Shown: in pieces, positions 16,894 to 26,905 of the stretch
How positions within the stretch are numbered: position 1 is the stretch's first letter
Layout: each line of letters opens with the position of its first letter
Assembly: GCF_004153195.1 (NCBI RefSeq)
Contig: NZ_SEMC01000022.1
Span: 1 to 38,471 of the forward strand
Length of the DNA: 38,471 nt
Origin: Sporolactobacillus sp. THM19-2
GTDB taxonomy: Bacteria; Bacillota; Bacilli; Bacillales; Sporolactobacillaceae
Reading direction: 5' to 3'
The notes under the pieces: model-generated
Told to the model about the DNA's origin: nothing
Databases searched by the model: none
Seen by the model: the letters and a program-made list of their open reading frames with translations, nothing else
Position numbers and translations under genes: made by a program

Positions 16894-17295
16894 ATGGATA
16901 TATTGCAAATTGCCGGGCTTGGACTGGCTGCAACATTTCTTGCCCTTGTTCTGAAAGAGAAAAATCCGGTCTTCGCTCTGCTGCTTTCCGTGATTGTCGG
17001 TACTTTTATTTTTATCATGCTGATCGACCAGATCAGACTGGTTCTGGACATGTTAAGGAAAATGGCTGTTACTGCACACCTCAACGGGGCTTATGTGGCA
17101 ACGGTTCTGAAAATAATCGGTATCGCCTACATTGCCGAATTTTCCATTCAGATTGCCAAAGATGCCGGTCAGAATGCGCTTGCCGGGAAAATAGAGCTGG
17201 CAGGAAAAATCCTGATTCTGGTCATGGCGATCCCGATTTTGACGGCAATTATTGAGACCGTAGTGAACATGATGCCACAGATAGGAGGCATGTGA
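16894..17295 (+). CDS. spoIIIAD: SpoIIIAD, channel membrane protein
   Basis: A 133 aa protein, the usual length, with membrane segments at about 4-22, 27-48, 65-85 and 105-125. The N-terminal IAGLGLAATFLALVLKEK echoes SpoIIIAC, its smaller paralogue. The weak ribosome site next to a well-placed mini-ORF is unusual for this operon. Its stop overlaps the GTG start of spoIIIAE. Confidence 0.93.
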   Translation: MDILQIAGLGLAATFLALVLKEKNPVFALLLSVIVGTFIFIMLIDQIRLVLDMLRKMAVTAHLNGAYVATVLKIIGIAYIAEFSIQIAKDAGQNALAGKIELAGKILILVMAIPILTAIIETVVNMMPQIGGM

Positions 17296-18488
17296 GGAAC
17301 ATGAAATACAGTCGCTCCGTGCTCCCGGGATTATTAATCGCGTTTGCGGCAGCCATCACCATCATGCAACCTGCGCCTGCTGAGGCAAAAGAAGACCCAT
17401 CTTTACAACAATGGTCAGATGAACAATTAAACAACATAGATACGGGAGAAATCGATAAATACTGGAGTCAGATCATCACTGATTACGATGGGTTTCTGCC
17501 GGAGACAAACCCGGATTTTAAACAATTTGTTCAATCGGACAAAAAGGGATTCCTGAATAAACTGTTCGAAGGTCTTCTGAATTTTTTTCTGGATGAAGTC
17601 ATTGTCACCAGTAAATTACTCGGCACTCTGATCTTATTATCTGTTTTTGCCTCATTGCTGAATACCCTTCAATCAGCCTTTGAAAATAAAACCGTTTCAA
17701 AAGTGGCTTATATTGTGATTACGCTCGTTCTTCTTGTTCTGCTGTTAAACAGCTTCAGACTGGCCATCAGTTATACCAGCGACACCGTTCGCATGATGAG
17801 CCATTTTCTTGTTGCCCTGATCCCGTTGATATTCGGGATGACAGCTGCGGCAGGAGGTGTTGCTTCAGTCGCATTCTTCCATCCTTTAATCCTCTTTCTT
17901 GTTAATGCATCCGGCTGGCTGGTGTCCATGATTATTCTCCCGCTGCTTTTTATGTCTGCTCTTCTTGGAATTGTCAGTACGCTTTCTGATCAGTACAAGC
18001 TGACCAAACTCAGTGCCCTGCTTAAAAACATCGCCTTGTTCACACTTGCCTCTTTTTTTGCCGTGTTTCTTGGGGTCATGTCGGTTCAGGGGGCTGCTGC
18101 AGCCATATCTGATGGATTACTGGTTAAATCTGCCAAGTTTTTCACAGCAAACTTTCTTCCCATTGTGGGCAGGATGTTTACCGAAGCTGCAGATACGGTT
18201 ATTGGCGCATCAGTCCTTTTGAAGAATACGGTTGGCATTGCCGGACTGCTGATCCTGTTATGTATTACTGCATTTCCTCTGCTCAAGGTACTGGCACTGG
18301 CTTTTATTTACAATGTCGCTTCGGCAGTATTACAGCCGCTTGGGAAAGGAGCAGTCACCGATTGCCTGGATATTATGGCTAAATGTCTGTTTTATCTGTT
18401 TGCCTCTCTGGCTGTTGTTTCACTTATGTTCTTTCTCGCACTGACGATTATTATCACATCAGGCAACCTGTCACTGATGGTGCGTTAA
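17292..18488 (+). CDS. spoIIIAE: SpoIIIAE, polytopic sporulation membrane protein
   Basis: A 398 aa protein matching family length: an N-terminal hydrophobic export signal ending near the AEAKE site (about residues 12-33), a soluble region to about residue 85, then six to eight membrane segments through to the C-terminus. FFHPLILFLVNASGWLV and the AVTDCLDIMAKCL stretch are family-like. GTG 17292 overlaps the spoIIIAD stop and has AGGAGG close upstream; ATG 17301 is an alternative start. Confidence 0.94.
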   Translation: MRNMKYSRSVLPGLLIAFAAAITIMQPAPAEAKEDPSLQQWSDEQLNNIDTGEIDKYWSQIITDYDGFLPETNPDFKQFVQSDKKGFLNKLFEGLLNFFLDEVIVTSKLLGTLILLSVFASLLNTLQSAFENKTVSKVAYIVITLVLLVLLLNSFRLAISYTSDTVRMMSHFLVALIPLIFGMTAAAGGVASVAFFHPLILFLVNASGWLVSMIILPLLFMSALLGIVSTLSDQYKLTKLSALLKNIALFTLASFFAVFLGVMSVQGAAAAISDGLLVKSAKFFTANFLPIVGRMFTEAADTVIGASVLLKNTVGIAGLLILLCITAFPLLKVLALAFIYNVASAVLQPLGKGAVTDCLDIMAKCLFYLFASLAVVSLMFFLALTIIITSGNLSLMVR

Positions 18489-18499
18489 GGAGGTAAGCC

Positions 18500-19144
18500 A
18501 TGAGTTATCTTTCCGGCTGGATCTCCCAGCTTGTCCTGATCGTTCTGTTTGCTGTTATTCTCGAAATTCTGCTTCCTTCCGGAGGATTTCAGAAATATGT
18601 AAAACTCGTTGTCGGACTTGTCCTGATCGTTGTCCTGCTTGATCCGGTGATGAAGCTGTTTCAGATCGATCCCGGGACTCTGATACGTGATATAGGCTCC
18701 TCAGAGATAGGAAAGGAAATAAAAAATGAAACAGCCCTGCAAAAAAAAGATATAGAAGAAGGACAGGCTGCATATATTCAAGAACAGGTGGCCGTTCAAT
18801 TGAAAAGCCGGGTACAGGAGGAGTTGATTGAGACATACGGCGTACAAATACATCATATTAATCTATCGGTCGAACAATCGAAAAACAGAGAGGTTTCCAT
18901 CTCCAGTGCAGAGGTTTTTCTTGAACAGGCAGATCCGGAGAAGAACCACACAGCTACCGGTGGTGAGCATGAGCAGCCGGTCAGACCGATTGAAGAAGTT
19001 ACAGTAGCTGTTGAGCCGAAGGACACCTCTGATTCCGGAAGTGGACAAGAATCTGTAGACAACAGCAGAATCCTCTCTTTTCTTGCCGGGCGGTGGGAGA
19101 TGGATAAAAAATTCATTTCGCTCCGCATGGAAGGAGGGACATAA
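18500..19144 (+). CDS. spoIIIAF: SpoIIIAF, sporulation membrane protein
   Basis: A 214 aa protein with two N-terminal membrane segments (about 8-27 and 32-52, with LPSGGFQKYVKLVVGLVLI), then a soluble domain (about 75-140) of the ring-building type common to SpoIIIAF/AG/AH, and a low-complexity acidic linker before the C-terminus. The start follows AAGGAGG. It is 11 bases after spoIIIAE and immediately abuts spoIIIAG. Confidence 0.92.
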   Translation: MSYLSGWISQLVLIVLFAVILEILLPSGGFQKYVKLVVGLVLIVVLLDPVMKLFQIDPGTLIRDIGSSEIGKEIKNETALQKKDIEEGQAAYIQEQVAVQLKSRVQEELIETYGVQIHHINLSVEQSKNREVSISSAEVFLEQADPEKNHTATGGEHEQPVRPIEEVTVAVEPKDTSDSGSGQESVDNSRILSFLAGRWEMDKKFISLRMEGGT

Positions 19145-19801
19145 GTGCGGCGGTTGCTCAACTTATTGAAAAAACAATTAACAGCATTTAAGGAGACCGG
19201 CGGAAAAAAGGAAAAGAAGCAGAAATCATTATTGGTCAAGTTCGTGCTTCTTGCCATGGTCGGGGTCGCGCTGCTGCTTGGCAATCGTCTGATGTCCGCA
19301 CCTGAAGATACCGGACAGGATAACAGCCGTCAGGTTTTCAGCAGTCAGGATGCCGGAAAACTGTCGGAAATAAAGACCGGCGGGAAAAAGGAAGTTCCCA
19401 TGGCTGAATATGAATCCTATATGAATCAGAACCTGAAAAATATCCTGGAACAAATAAAGGATGTTTCCGAAGTTTCTGTGATGGTCTCTTTTTCCTCCAC
19501 TGAAAAGAATATTTATCAAAACAATATAAAGACACAGGAGAACCAGACCGTTGAAAATGATCAAAAAGGCGGGACAAGACACGTTGACGAGCAAAATGAG
19601 GACAGCCAGGTGGTGATGATCGACAATAACGGCAGTAAGGAACCTGTTGTCATCGGGAAAGAGCAGCCTGCCGTCCGCGGCGTGATTGTTGTTGCCCGAG
19701 GCGCTGACCGCCCCTCGGTACGAGCTGAAATCATGGAGGCCGTCGCCACGGTACTGGACATTCCAACCTATAAAGTTAAAGTGTTACAGAAGAGTGAATA
19801 A
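19145..19801 (+). CDS. spoIIIAG: SpoIIIAG, ring-forming channel protein
   Basis: A 218 aa protein with one membrane segment (about 30-47), a flexible linker, and a ring-building domain: YESYMNQNLKNILEQIKDVS, VSVMVSFSSTEKNIY, and the C-terminal GVIVVARGADRPSVRAEI. In B. subtilis it forms a large ring in the intermembrane space between mother cell and forespore. GTG start 19145 directly after the spoIIIAF stop, with GGAGGG upstream. Confidence 0.93.
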   Translation: MRRLLNLLKKQLTAFKETGGKKEKKQKSLLVKFVLLAMVGVALLLGNRLMSAPEDTGQDNSRQVFSSQDAGKLSEIKTGGKKEVPMAEYESYMNQNLKNILEQIKDVSEVSVMVSFSSTEKNIYQNNIKTQENQTVENDQKGGTRHVDEQNEDSQVVMIDNNGSKEPVVIGKEQPAVRGVIVVARGADRPSVRAEIMEAVATVLDIPTYKVKVLQKSE

Positions 19802-19816
19802 GGAGGAAGGTAAGAA

Positions 19817-20347
19817 ATGTTAAAAAAGCAGACGGTTTGGCTATTAACGATGCTCAGCCTGATTGTTGTTCTTTCGGTCTATGCATTAACCGCTCCCGGA
19901 CAGAGTGATGATAAAATGGCAGATTCAGATCCGGCATCCACTGAACAGGCGTCAACGAATCAAGACAAAGGGGCGTCTGCTGCGCGGGTAACCGAAGATA
20001 AACTCGGTCAGCTCCAGCTGGATAAGGCTGATGAACGAAGCCGGGCACAGGAAAAATATGAGAGCGTCATCGCTTCTGAGAAAAGCAGTGCTGAAGAAGT
20101 CAGCGCAGCTTATGATGACATGCAGGCACTGAATACTCTGGCAAATAACGAGCGGGTACTTGAGGATGTCATTCAGTCGAAAGGTTTTGAAGATGCTGTT
20201 GTGACAACGAAAGGAAGTCAGGTTCAGATTTTTGTTATGGCTGATAAACTGACAGGAAAACAGGCGAATGAGGTGATCAGACTGGCAAATGAATATTTAG
20301 GAACAGGCAGAGTGGTCAGTGTCAGTTATGCATTAAATAAAAAATAG
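19817..20347 (+). CDS. spoIIIAH: SpoIIIAH, channel protein that binds SpoIIQ
   Basis: A 176 aa protein with an N-terminal membrane anchor (residues 8-25), a disordered Ser/Thr/Asp linker and a C-terminal ring-building domain (about 65-176; DKADERSRAQEKYESVI, NERVLEDVIQSKGFEDAVV, IRLANEYLGTG). Shorter than B. subtilis SpoIIIAH (about 218 aa), the difference lying in the linker. The start follows AAGGAGGAAGG. Last gene of the operon. Its partner spoIIQ is not in this window. Confidence 0.93.
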   Translation: MLKKQTVWLLTMLSLIVVLSVYALTAPGQSDDKMADSDPASTEQASTNQDKGASAARVTEDKLGQLQLDKADERSRAQEKYESVIASEKSSAEEVSAAYDDMQALNTLANNERVLEDVIQSKGFEDAVVTTKGSQVQIFVMADKLTGKQANEVIRLANEYLGTGRVVSVSYALNKK

Positions 20348-20425
20348 TCGTCCGATGAGGGGGCTGTGCAACGCGCTGATGATCACCGGATTTATGAAGA
20401 TTTTTTGAACGGAATCAGTTACAAT

Positions 20426-20456
20426 AGAGACTGTCGCAGATATTGCGACAGTCTCT
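20426..20456 (+). terminator. spoIIIA terminal hairpin, probable terminator
   Basis: A perfect 13-bp stem (AGAGACTGTCGCA with its complement) around a 5-base loop GATAT. The downstream sequence is T-rich (ATTCTATTTATTTTT) rather than a clean T-run, so termination may be partial. Confidence 0.6.
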
Positions 20457-20531
20457 GATTCTATTTATTTTTAGAGCCTGCTAAAGCAAGCCGGCCGCCG
20501 GATGCTGTCGGAAATGATTTCGATCGCGTTA

Positions 20532-20540
20532 TGGTATAAT
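20532..20540 (+). promoter_or_regulatory. candidate extended -10 promoter for accB
   Basis: TGGTATAAT gives a perfect -10 hexamer with the TGn extension, 37 bases before the accB start. No good -35 is present, as is common for extended -10 promoters. Confidence 0.55.
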
Positions 20541-20577
20541 AAATTCTAAATGCTGATGGGAAAAAGGAGTGCTTGAT

Positions 20578-21054
20578 TTGTTTAGTATCGATGATATTAA
20601 AGCCTTGATAAAGGAGATAGATTCATCTTCAATCAACGAGCTTAAAATTGAGTCTGAAAAGGGAAAACTGGTACTGCGTAAACCGGGCAGCCGCCGGGAA
20701 ACGACAGCTCTGCAGACTGTCCAGCCTGTTACCACACAATCTTCGGGTGCACAGATTTCTCAGCCTGCGGCCGGTGCCCCTGCAAAAGATAATCAGGCTG
20801 ATCAGGATGAAAGTCTGCACAAGATCACTTCACCCATGGTCGGCACTTTTTATACCTCATCTTCACCGGACTCTGATCCTTTTGTTAAAAAGGGATCAAA
20901 AGTTGATAAAAAAACAGTGGTCTGTATCGTTGAAGCGATGAAACTCTTTAATGAAATAGAAGCCGAGTGCAAGGGGACCATCGTCGATGTTCTGGCTGAA
21001 GACGGTCAGCTCGTTGAATATGGCCAGCCGCTGTTCCTGGTCAAAGAAGATTAA
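20578..21054 (+). CDS. accB: biotin carboxyl carrier protein of acetyl-CoA carboxylase
   Basis: A 158 aa carrier for the carboxybiotin of acetyl-CoA carboxylase, first step of fatty acid synthesis. N-terminal domain, then a Pro/Ala/Gln-rich linker (about 45-75), then the biotinyl domain with the biotinylated lysine in [11 protein letters not shown] and [12 protein letters not shown] at its start. I place the start at TTG 20578, eight bases after AAAGGAG; the upstream GTG at 20569 overlaps that site. Operon with accC. Confidence 0.94.
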   Translation: MFSIDDIKALIKEIDSSSINELKIESEKGKLVLRKPGSRRETTALQTVQPVTTQSSGAQISQPAAGAPAKDNQADQDESLHKITSPMVGTFYTSSSPDSDPFVKKGSKVDKKTVVCIVEAMKLFNEIEAECKGTIVDVLAEDGQLVEYGQPLFLVKED

Positions 21055-21068
21055 GGAGCCGGTTATCT

Positions 21069-22421
21069 ATGATAAAAAAAGTACTTGTTGCAAACAGAGG
21101 AGAAATTGCGGTTAGAATTATCCGTGCATGTAAAGAATTGAATATTGAAACCGTTGCTGTCTATTCACAGGCGGACAAGGATGCGCTTCATGTTCAGCTG
21201 GCAGATGAGGCATACTGTATCGGGCCGAATGCGCCAAAGGACAGTTATCTGAACTACACCAGCCTGATCAGTATCGCTTCATTGACGGGTTGTGATGCGG
21301 TTCATCCCGGATACGGGTTCCTGTCCGAAAATGCCGATTTTGCAGAAATGTGTGAGGAATGCAATCTGATTTTCATCGGACCTTCTTCCGAAGCCATAAG
21401 CAAAATGGGGATAAAGGATGTCGCAAAACAAACCATGAAAGAAGCGGGGGTTCCCGTTGTTCCGGGATCAAACGGAGTCATTAACAGCGTGGAAGATGGT
21501 GTGAAAATTGCTTCAGATATTGGTTATCCGGTACTGATTAAAGCCACAGCAGGTGGTGGCGGTAAAGGGATCCGGGTTGCACGTAATGAGAAGGAACTCA
21601 AGAATGGTATTGCCGTTACCCGGCAGGAAGCGGATACGTCTTTCGGTAACCCGGGACTATATATTGAAAAGTATATTGAGAATTTCCGGCACGTTGAAAT
21701 CCAGGTTCTTGCTGACGGGTACGGGCATGTGATCCATCTGGGTGAACGCGATTGTACCATTCAAAGACGTCTGCAGAAACTTCTGGAAGAATCACCGTCC
21801 CCGGCACTTACTGAAGCAAAACGGCAGGAGATGGGACGGGCGGCTGTCCGTGCGGCAAAAGCTGTTCATTACTGTGGCGCCGGAACCATCGAATTCATCT
21901 ATGAGCCGGACGGTTCTTTTTACTTCATGGAAATGAACACACGGATTCAGGTAGAACATGGCGTTACGGAATATGTGACAGGCATAGATTTAATAAAGGA
22001 ACAGATCCGGATTGCCTCCGGAGAACCTTTGACGATAAAACAGGAAGATGTTCATCTTTCAGGTCACGCGATCGAGTGCAGAATCAACGCTGAAAATCCT
22101 GACCAGAACTTTATGCCCTCCTGTGGAAGGGTGGAGACTTATCTGCCGCCGGGTGGTCCGGGTGTACGCGTTGATTCCGCAGTGTATCAGGGATACTTCA
22201 TCCCACCTTATTATGACTCGATGGTGGCTAAAGTGATGACGTATGGAAAAACAAGAGAGGATGCCATCGCGATTATGAAGCGTGCGCTTGGAGAATATGT
22301 CATTGAAGGTATTCATACAACCATTCCGTTTCATCTGCGTCTGTTAAATCATCCTGTTTTCGTAAGTGGAAAGTTCAACACGAGATTTTTAAAAACTTAT
22401 CCGCTCACTGATGAGGAATAA
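21069..22421 (+). CDS. accC: biotin carboxylase subunit of acetyl-CoA carboxylase
   Basis: A 450 aa ATP-grasp enzyme that carboxylates biotin on AccB using bicarbonate and ATP. Visible motifs: [19 protein letters not shown] at the N-terminus, [15 protein letters not shown], the glycine-rich ATP loop [12 protein letters not shown] near 160, and the active-site segment [11 protein letters not shown] near 288. The residue after this HxVTE motif is Gly where the family usually has Pro (VEHPVTE). The start follows AAGGAG, 14 bases after accB. Confidence 0.96.
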   Translation: MIKKVLVANRGEIAVRIIRACKELNIETVAVYSQADKDALHVQLADEAYCIGPNAPKDSYLNYTSLISIASLTGCDAVHPGYGFLSENADFAEMCEECNLIFIGPSSEAISKMGIKDVAKQTMKEAGVPVVPGSNGVINSVEDGVKIASDIGYPVLIKATAGGGGKGIRVARNEKELKNGIAVTRQEADTSFGNPGLYIEKYIENFRHVEIQVLADGYGHVIHLGERDCTIQRRLQKLLEESPSPALTEAKRQEMGRAAVRAAKAVHYCGAGTIEFIYEPDGSFYFMEMNTRIQVEHGVTEYVTGIDLIKEQIRIASGEPLTIKQEDVHLSGHAIECRINAENPDQNFMPSCGRVETYLPPGGPGVRVDSAVYQGYFIPPYYDSMVAKVMTYGKTREDAIAIMKRALGEYVIEGIHTTIPFHLRLLNHPVFVSGKFNTRFLKTYPLTDEE

Positions 22422-22439
22422 TCATGGAGGTGTCATTCT

Positions 22440-22835
22440 ATGCCGGAAAAAGAAAATCAGCTGATTGATGCAGAGAAGCTGCAGGGAGATCTTGGAAAGA
22501 TTGAAATTTCTCCTGAAGTGATTCAGATCATTGCCGGTCTGGCTGCAATAGAAGTTGTCGGTGTCGGAGATACACACGGCGGGGTCGTTGAGAAACTAAG
22601 CGGTAAAAAATATGGCAAGGGCGTTAAAGTGGATCTGACTGAGGACGGGATTGTGATCGATGTACAGCTTACGATTAATTTCGGTGTTTCGATCCCAAAA
22701 GTTGCCGAGCAGGTACAGGACAATATTGCCCGGGCTCTGAAACGGATGACAGCGCTGGATGTTCACGAAATTAACATCCATGTCGTTGGTGTACATTTTG
22801 AGTCAAAGGCGGGAAAAAATTCCGGGACAGACTGA
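22440..22835 (+). CDS. yqhY: YqhY, Asp23/Gls24 family protein
   Basis: A 131 aa member of the Asp23 (DUF322) family, with EISPEVIQIIAGLAAIEV, GVDLTEDGIVIDVQLTINFG-like strands and an alternating strand/helix pattern. yqhY is conserved beside accBC in Bacilli, and genetic work in B. subtilis links it to control of acetyl-CoA carboxylase. The start follows ATGGAGGTG. No membrane segment. Confidence 0.92.
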   Translation: MPEKENQLIDAEKLQGDLGKIEISPEVIQIIAGLAAIEVVGVGDTHGGVVEKLSGKKYGKGVKVDLTEDGIVIDVQLTINFGVSIPKVAEQVQDNIARALKRMTALDVHEINIHVVGVHFESKAGKNSGTD

Positions 22836-22838
22836 GAA

Positions 22839-22874
22839 GCAGAGGGGCAGATCACATGAACCCCCTTTGCTTTT
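22839..22874 (+). terminator. weak terminator or attenuator between yqhY and nusB
   Basis: A 9-bp stem with one G-T pair (22839-22847 with 22862-22870), a 14-base loop and TTTT. It lies four bases after the yqhY stop in a 184-base gap that otherwise holds no visible gene. Confidence 0.4.
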
Positions 22875-23019
22875 GAATTTATGTGAACTGATAAGCGTAC
22901 TGCCTGAAAGAGGATCAGGTCATCTTAATAAACAGATTCCAGACAGACTTTTGCAGAGATCTCTGAATCTGATATAGCCATTAAAAGTAAGTCGATACGC
23001 CAGTGAAAGAGGGATTTTG

Positions 23020-23406
23020 ATGAATCGAAGACAGGCCAGGGAAACGGCATTGAAGGTACTCTTTCAGATGGAAGTAAGCGGTACGGAGCGAAGTACCGCT
23101 GTCAGGGCCGTTAATGAGAATGATATTCCGCTGGATCCGTTTGTGAATCAATTGCTTGACAAGACGCTGAATCATTTGAATGATATTGACTCGATTATTT
23201 CCAAAAACCTTGTCAACTGGTCATTCGACCGGCTTGGAAATATGGATCGGACCATTTTACGCCTTGCTGTCTGTGAGCTTCGTTATTTTGATGATATACC
23301 AGACACCGTTACGATTAACGAAGCTGTAGAGCTTTGCCGGACGTACAGTGATGAACAATCAAGACGATTTGTTAACGGCATATTATCTCATATCTCCAAA
23401 GAATGA
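23020..23406 (+). CDS. nusB: transcription antitermination factor NusB
   Basis: A 128 aa all-helical NusB, which with NusE (S10) binds boxA RNA in rRNA operons. Typical N-terminus NRRQARETALKVLFQME, central LVNWSFDRLGNMDRTILRLA and the C-terminal TVTINEAVELCRTYSDEQS. I choose ATG 23020 over the TTG three bases upstream, with AAAGAGGG at proper spacing. The rrn leader at the right end of the window carries a boxA on which this protein would act. Confidence 0.95.
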   Translation: MNRRQARETALKVLFQMEVSGTERSTAVRAVNENDIPLDPFVNQLLDKTLNHLNDIDSIISKNLVNWSFDRLGNMDRTILRLAVCELRYFDDIPDTVTINEAVELCRTYSDEQSRRFVNGILSHISKE

Positions 23407-23459
23407 TCAGAAACAAGGAGACAGGTCTGGATTTGAAGGACTGAAGGGAGGGGATCGAA

Positions 23460-24317
23460 ATGACTGCAAAACGGATTGACGGAAAGAAAATAGCGGCAGA
23501 GAAAAAACGTGCGATCAGGGAAAGCGTTAGAAAGTTGGGGATTGTTCCTGGACTGGCTGTTATTCTTGTCGGTGATGATCCGGCTTCCAGATCCTACATA
23601 AAAGGAAAAAGCAGAGACTGCAGACAGGCAGGCTTCCATTCAGATTTTATCCACTTCCCGGTCACTGTTTCGGAGCAGGAAGTGCTTGACAAAATCCATG
23701 AACTGAACGAACGTGATGATATTCATGGAATACTTGTACAGCGTCCTCTGCCGGATCATATTTCCGGACAGAAGGTCGTTCGCGCGATCAGACCGTCCAA
23801 GGATGTGGACGGATCTCATCCGGTCAACAGGGGACGGCTTTTTGCCGGACAGGAGACTTTTACACCTTGTACGTCAGCTGCCATTATGGAGGTGTTAAAA
23901 GCAGTTCATGTACCTGTTGCCGGTAAACATGTCGTGATCGTCGGAAGAAGCCTTATTGTCGGAAAGCCCGCCTCCCTCCTTTTTCTGAATCTGGATGCGA
24001 CAGTTACAATTTGCCATTCAAAGACGACGTCGCTCTCTGATTATACAAAACAGGGAGATATTCTCGTCGTCGCAACAGGACATGCGGGACTGATAGGGGC
24101 AGAAGATATTAAACCCGGGGCGGTGGTTATCGACGTTGGAATGAACCGCAATAAGGATGGAAAATGGGTCGGCGACGTCGCGTTTTCAGAAGCAAGCAAG
24201 AAGGCAGGATTTATTACCCCTGTACCGGGAGGAGTCGGTCCCGTGACCCGGGCGATGCTCCTCGCAAATACACTGAAAGCTGCTGAAAAATTAATCAAGG
24301 ATAATGATCCGATATGA
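23460..24317 (+). CDS. folD: bifunctional methylenetetrahydrofolate dehydrogenase/cyclohydrolase
   Basis: A 285 aa FolD, interconverting 5,10-methylene- and 10-formyl-tetrahydrofolate with NADP. Features: the SYIKGKSRDC active-site segment with the catalytic Lys, GILVQRPLPDHI, the NADP-binding VIVGRSLIVGKPASLL, and PVPGGVGPVTRAMLLANT at the C-terminus. GGAGGGG precedes the ATG. It overlaps xseA by 4 bases (ATGA), so folD-xseA-xseB-ispA is one translationally coupled unit. It uses the methylene-THF that the GCV system upstream produces. Confidence 0.95.
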   Translation: MTAKRIDGKKIAAEKKRAIRESVRKLGIVPGLAVILVGDDPASRSYIKGKSRDCRQAGFHSDFIHFPVTVSEQEVLDKIHELNERDDIHGILVQRPLPDHISGQKVVRAIRPSKDVDGSHPVNRGRLFAGQETFTPCTSAAIMEVLKAVHVPVAGKHVVIVGRSLIVGKPASLLFLNLDATVTICHSKTTSLSDYTKQGDILVVATGHAGLIGAEDIKPGAVVIDVGMNRNKDGKWVGDVAFSEASKKAGFITPVPGGVGPVTRAMLLANTLKAAEKLIKDNDPI

Positions 24318-25672
24318 TAGAAAACGATAAATATATCAGCGTAACCAGACTGACGCGTTATATCAGGCAGATGCTTGAGTCAGACAGAGCACTTCAGGAA
24401 GTGTGGCTGAAAGGTGAAATTTCTAATTTTAAGCGACACTCCAGGGGACATCTCTATTTAACTCTGAAGGATAAGAATGCCAGAATCAGAGCCGTTATGT
24501 TTGCCAGCAGTGCAAGACATCTCAACTTTGAACCGAAAGACGGAATGAAAGTGCTTGTCCACGGCTCAATTTCTCTTTACGAACCTTATGGTGAATATCA
24601 GATTTATATTCGCCAGATGGAGCAGGACGGGCTTGGCCGACTGTTTCTTGCATATGAAGCATTAAAACGAAAATTGCAGACTGAGGGCCTGTTTGAGGAA
24701 GCTCATAAAAAGGTTATTCCGCCTGTCGCTTACGAAATTGGTATCATCACTTCTCCAACAGGAGCAGCCGTACGCGATCTCTTTACAACAATCAAACGCA
24801 GATTCCCGGCCGCACGCATCACTCTTTTTCCGGTCCTGGTTCAGGGAGCTGATGCGGCTCCTTCGATTGCTTCAGCCATCACCAGAGCAAATCAGATGAG
24901 GACACTTGATCTCTTGATAGTCGGCCGCGGCGGCGGTTCTATCGAAGATTTATGGGCTTTCAATGAAGAAATCGTTGCACGGGCGATATTCCAGTCCAGA
25001 CTTCCTGTTATTTCGGCTGTAGGGCACGAAACAGATTTTACAATTGCTGACTTTGTGGCAGATAAACGTGCGCCAACTCCTACAGCAGCCGGTGAGTTTG
25101 CAGTTCCCGACGTCAGGGAACTCGAAAGACGGATAGACCAATTGTTTACAAGAATTCACAGAGCTCTGCAAAATAAATTAATCCGGGAGAAGGAGAGACT
25201 CAGCAGGTTAAATAAATCCTATGCGTTCAGATATCCAGGACAACTGGTATTACAAAAGGCACAGGAGCATGACCGCCTGTTTGAAAGGATGAAAAGGGCG
25301 GGAAGCAGGCTGACCAGTCAGTATGGAGACAGGTTGAATGTCCTGGATCGTCTGCTCGAGAAAGATCGTCCGAACGAACTGATTGCGCGTGCACATAAGA
25401 TTCTGTCTGATCGTACGGCTCAGCTCATTCGTTCTGCAGATCACTACCGGAAGACCAGGCAGTCGGCTTATGAACACATGGTTTTGCAGTTAAATGCCCT
25501 GAGCCCGCTTAAAGTGATGGCGCGGGGATATAGTATCGTGTATGATCAGGATAAACATCTGGTGAGATCGGTAAAGGATGTTTCACCTGGAGATCCGTTA
25601 TCTGTCAGGCTACGTGACGGAAATATTGATTGTCAGATATGGGGCATAGAGGAGGCTGAGAAGAATGAGTGA
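24314..25672 (+). CDS. xseA: exodeoxyribonuclease VII large subunit
   Basis: A 452 aa catalytic subunit of exonuclease VII, which degrades single-stranded DNA from both ends. N-terminal OB-fold ([18 protein letters not shown]), the catalytic core with [27 protein letters not shown] and [20 protein letters not shown], then a long coiled-coil region (about 270-400). Starts within the folD stop and overlaps xseB by 8 bases. Confidence 0.95.
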   Translation: MIENDKYISVTRLTRYIRQMLESDRALQEVWLKGEISNFKRHSRGHLYLTLKDKNARIRAVMFASSARHLNFEPKDGMKVLVHGSISLYEPYGEYQIYIRQMEQDGLGRLFLAYEALKRKLQTEGLFEEAHKKVIPPVAYEIGIITSPTGAAVRDLFTTIKRRFPAARITLFPVLVQGADAAPSIASAITRANQMRTLDLLIVGRGGGSIEDLWAFNEEIVARAIFQSRLPVISAVGHETDFTIADFVADKRAPTPTAAGEFAVPDVRELERRIDQLFTRIHRALQNKLIREKERLSRLNKSYAFRYPGQLVLQKAQEHDRLFERMKRAGSRLTSQYGDRLNVLDRLLEKDRPNELIARAHKILSDRTAQLIRSADHYRKTRQSAYEHMVLQLNALSPLKVMARGYSIVYDQDKHLVRSVKDVSPGDPLSVRLRDGNIDCQIWGIEEAEKNE

Positions 25673-25916
25673 AGAAGAGCATAAGGAGCATGCACCCACC
25701 TTTGAAGAAGCCATGGAACATCTTGAACAAATTGTGACAAAGCTTGAAGAGAATGATGTACCACTGGAAAAAGCCATTGATTTGTTTCAGGAAGGAATGG
25801 CTCTCTCAAAGATATGCCACGACAAGCTTGAATCTGTAAGCAAAAAAATGGATCAGATGATCAGCAGCGATGGTGAGTCGAAACCCTTTACGTTACGAGA
25901 GGACGATCAGCAATGA
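25665..25916 (+). CDS. xseB: exodeoxyribonuclease VII small subunit
   Basis: An 83 aa two-helix subunit that binds the XseA coiled coil. The signature [20 protein letters not shown] and [16 protein letters not shown] is clear. A GAGGAGG-like site precedes ATG 25665 inside xseA, and the gene overlaps ispA by 4 bases (ATGA). Confidence 0.95.
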   Translation: MSEEEHKEHAPTFEEAMEHLEQIVTKLEENDVPLEKAIDLFQEGMALSKICHDKLESVSKKMDQMISSDGESKPFTLREDDQQ

Positions 25917-26797
25917 GTCGAACTCTGAAGGAATATATGGCTGATATTAAATCATGGTTTGATCCCTTTCTTACCAGGGAACTTAGTCGGACTCAAATTA
26001 CAGAGAGATTGAAAGAGTCAATGATTTATTCTTTGACGGCCGGAGGGAAGAGGTTTCGGCCAATGCTGCTCTTTGCCACACTGGAATCTCTTGGAAAGAA
26101 AAAGGAAACGGGTCTGTATCCTGCCATTGCCCTTGAAATGATACATACTTATTCATTGATCCATGATGATCTGCCTGCCATGGACAATGATGAGTTAAGG
26201 CGCGGGTTTGCGACCAATCATGTGAGATTTGGTGAAGCAACAGCTATATTGGCCGGGGACGGACTTCTGACCTTCGCCTTTCAGATCATTGCATCTGATC
26301 CGGAACTGTCAGATGCTGAGAAAAGCAGGATGACCTGGCTTCTTGCCCGTGCCGCCGGTCCGGAAGGAATGGTTGGCGGACAGGAAGATGATCTTGAAGC
26401 TGAGGACCATGTACTTTCCATTGATGAGCTGATGTCTGTTCATCGAAGAAAAACAGGACGGCTTATCAGATTTCCTGTCGAAGCAGCAGCAGTGATTTCG
26501 GGAGTGTCGCCGGATCAGTCTCATGCACTGATCGGGTACGCCGATCACCTGGGCATTGCCTTTCAAATTGGTGATGATCTGCTGGACATCACGGGTAATG
26601 AGAAAATGCTTGGTAAAAAGGTGGGCGGTGATCTCGCAAAACATAAGAACACGTATGTCAGTCTGCTGTCTCTGGACGGGGCAAGGAAGCAGCTATCCAC
26701 CCATATTGAAAAAGCAAAAGGATATCTTAATGAAGCGGGTATGGCTGACGGGCGCCTGAAGGAAATCGCTGAGTACCTGCTGCACAGGACGAGTTGA
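25913..26797 (+). CDS. ispA: farnesyl diphosphate synthase (polyprenyl synthetase)
   Basis: A 294 aa short-chain prenyl transferase that condenses IPP with DMAPP and GPP to farnesyl diphosphate. First aspartate-rich motif in [17 protein letters not shown] (about 83-99), second in [13 protein letters not shown] (about 218-230), and the GGKRFRPML substrate-binding segment near 43. It lies directly upstream of OLE RNA, with dxs downstream, so isoprenoid synthesis genes flank the RNA. Confidence 0.95.
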   Translation: MSRTLKEYMADIKSWFDPFLTRELSRTQITERLKESMIYSLTAGGKRFRPMLLFATLESLGKKKETGLYPAIALEMIHTYSLIHDDLPAMDNDELRRGFATNHVRFGEATAILAGDGLLTFAFQIIASDPELSDAEKSRMTWLLARAAGPEGMVGGQEDDLEAEDHVLSIDELMSVHRRKTGRLIRFPVEAAAVISGVSPDQSHALIGYADHLGIAFQIGDDLLDITGNEKMLGKKVGGDLAKHKNTYVSLLSLDGARKQLSTHIEKAKGYLNEAGMADGRLKEIAEYLLHRTS

Positions 26798-26870
26798 AAG
26801 TACAGGCGCAATTCAGTGATTGCTGAAGCCATTTTTTATAGAGGGCAGAATGGCTTTCACAATTTGACAA

Positions 26871-26899
26871 TTGAAATATGGTTTTAATCATGATATAAT
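26871..26899 (+). promoter_or_regulatory. sigma-A promoter for OLE RNA
   Basis: TTGAAA (26871-26876), 17-base spacer, perfect TATAAT (26894-26899), giving a predicted start near 26906, just where OLE homology begins. It is one of the best sigma-A promoters in the window and lies after the ispA stop, so the RNA can be made independently of the upstream operon. Confidence 0.8.
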
Positions 26900-26905
26900 T
26901 AATCG

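Noticed and set aside
26826-26856. AAGCCATT/AATGGCTT inverted repeat after ispA as terminator
   Set aside because: Eight pairs with a 15-base loop and no T-run after the right arm; too weak to call.
26864-26869. TTGACA as the -35 of the OLE promoter
   Set aside because: It lies 24 bases from TATAAT; TTGAAA at 26871 has the proper 17-base spacing.
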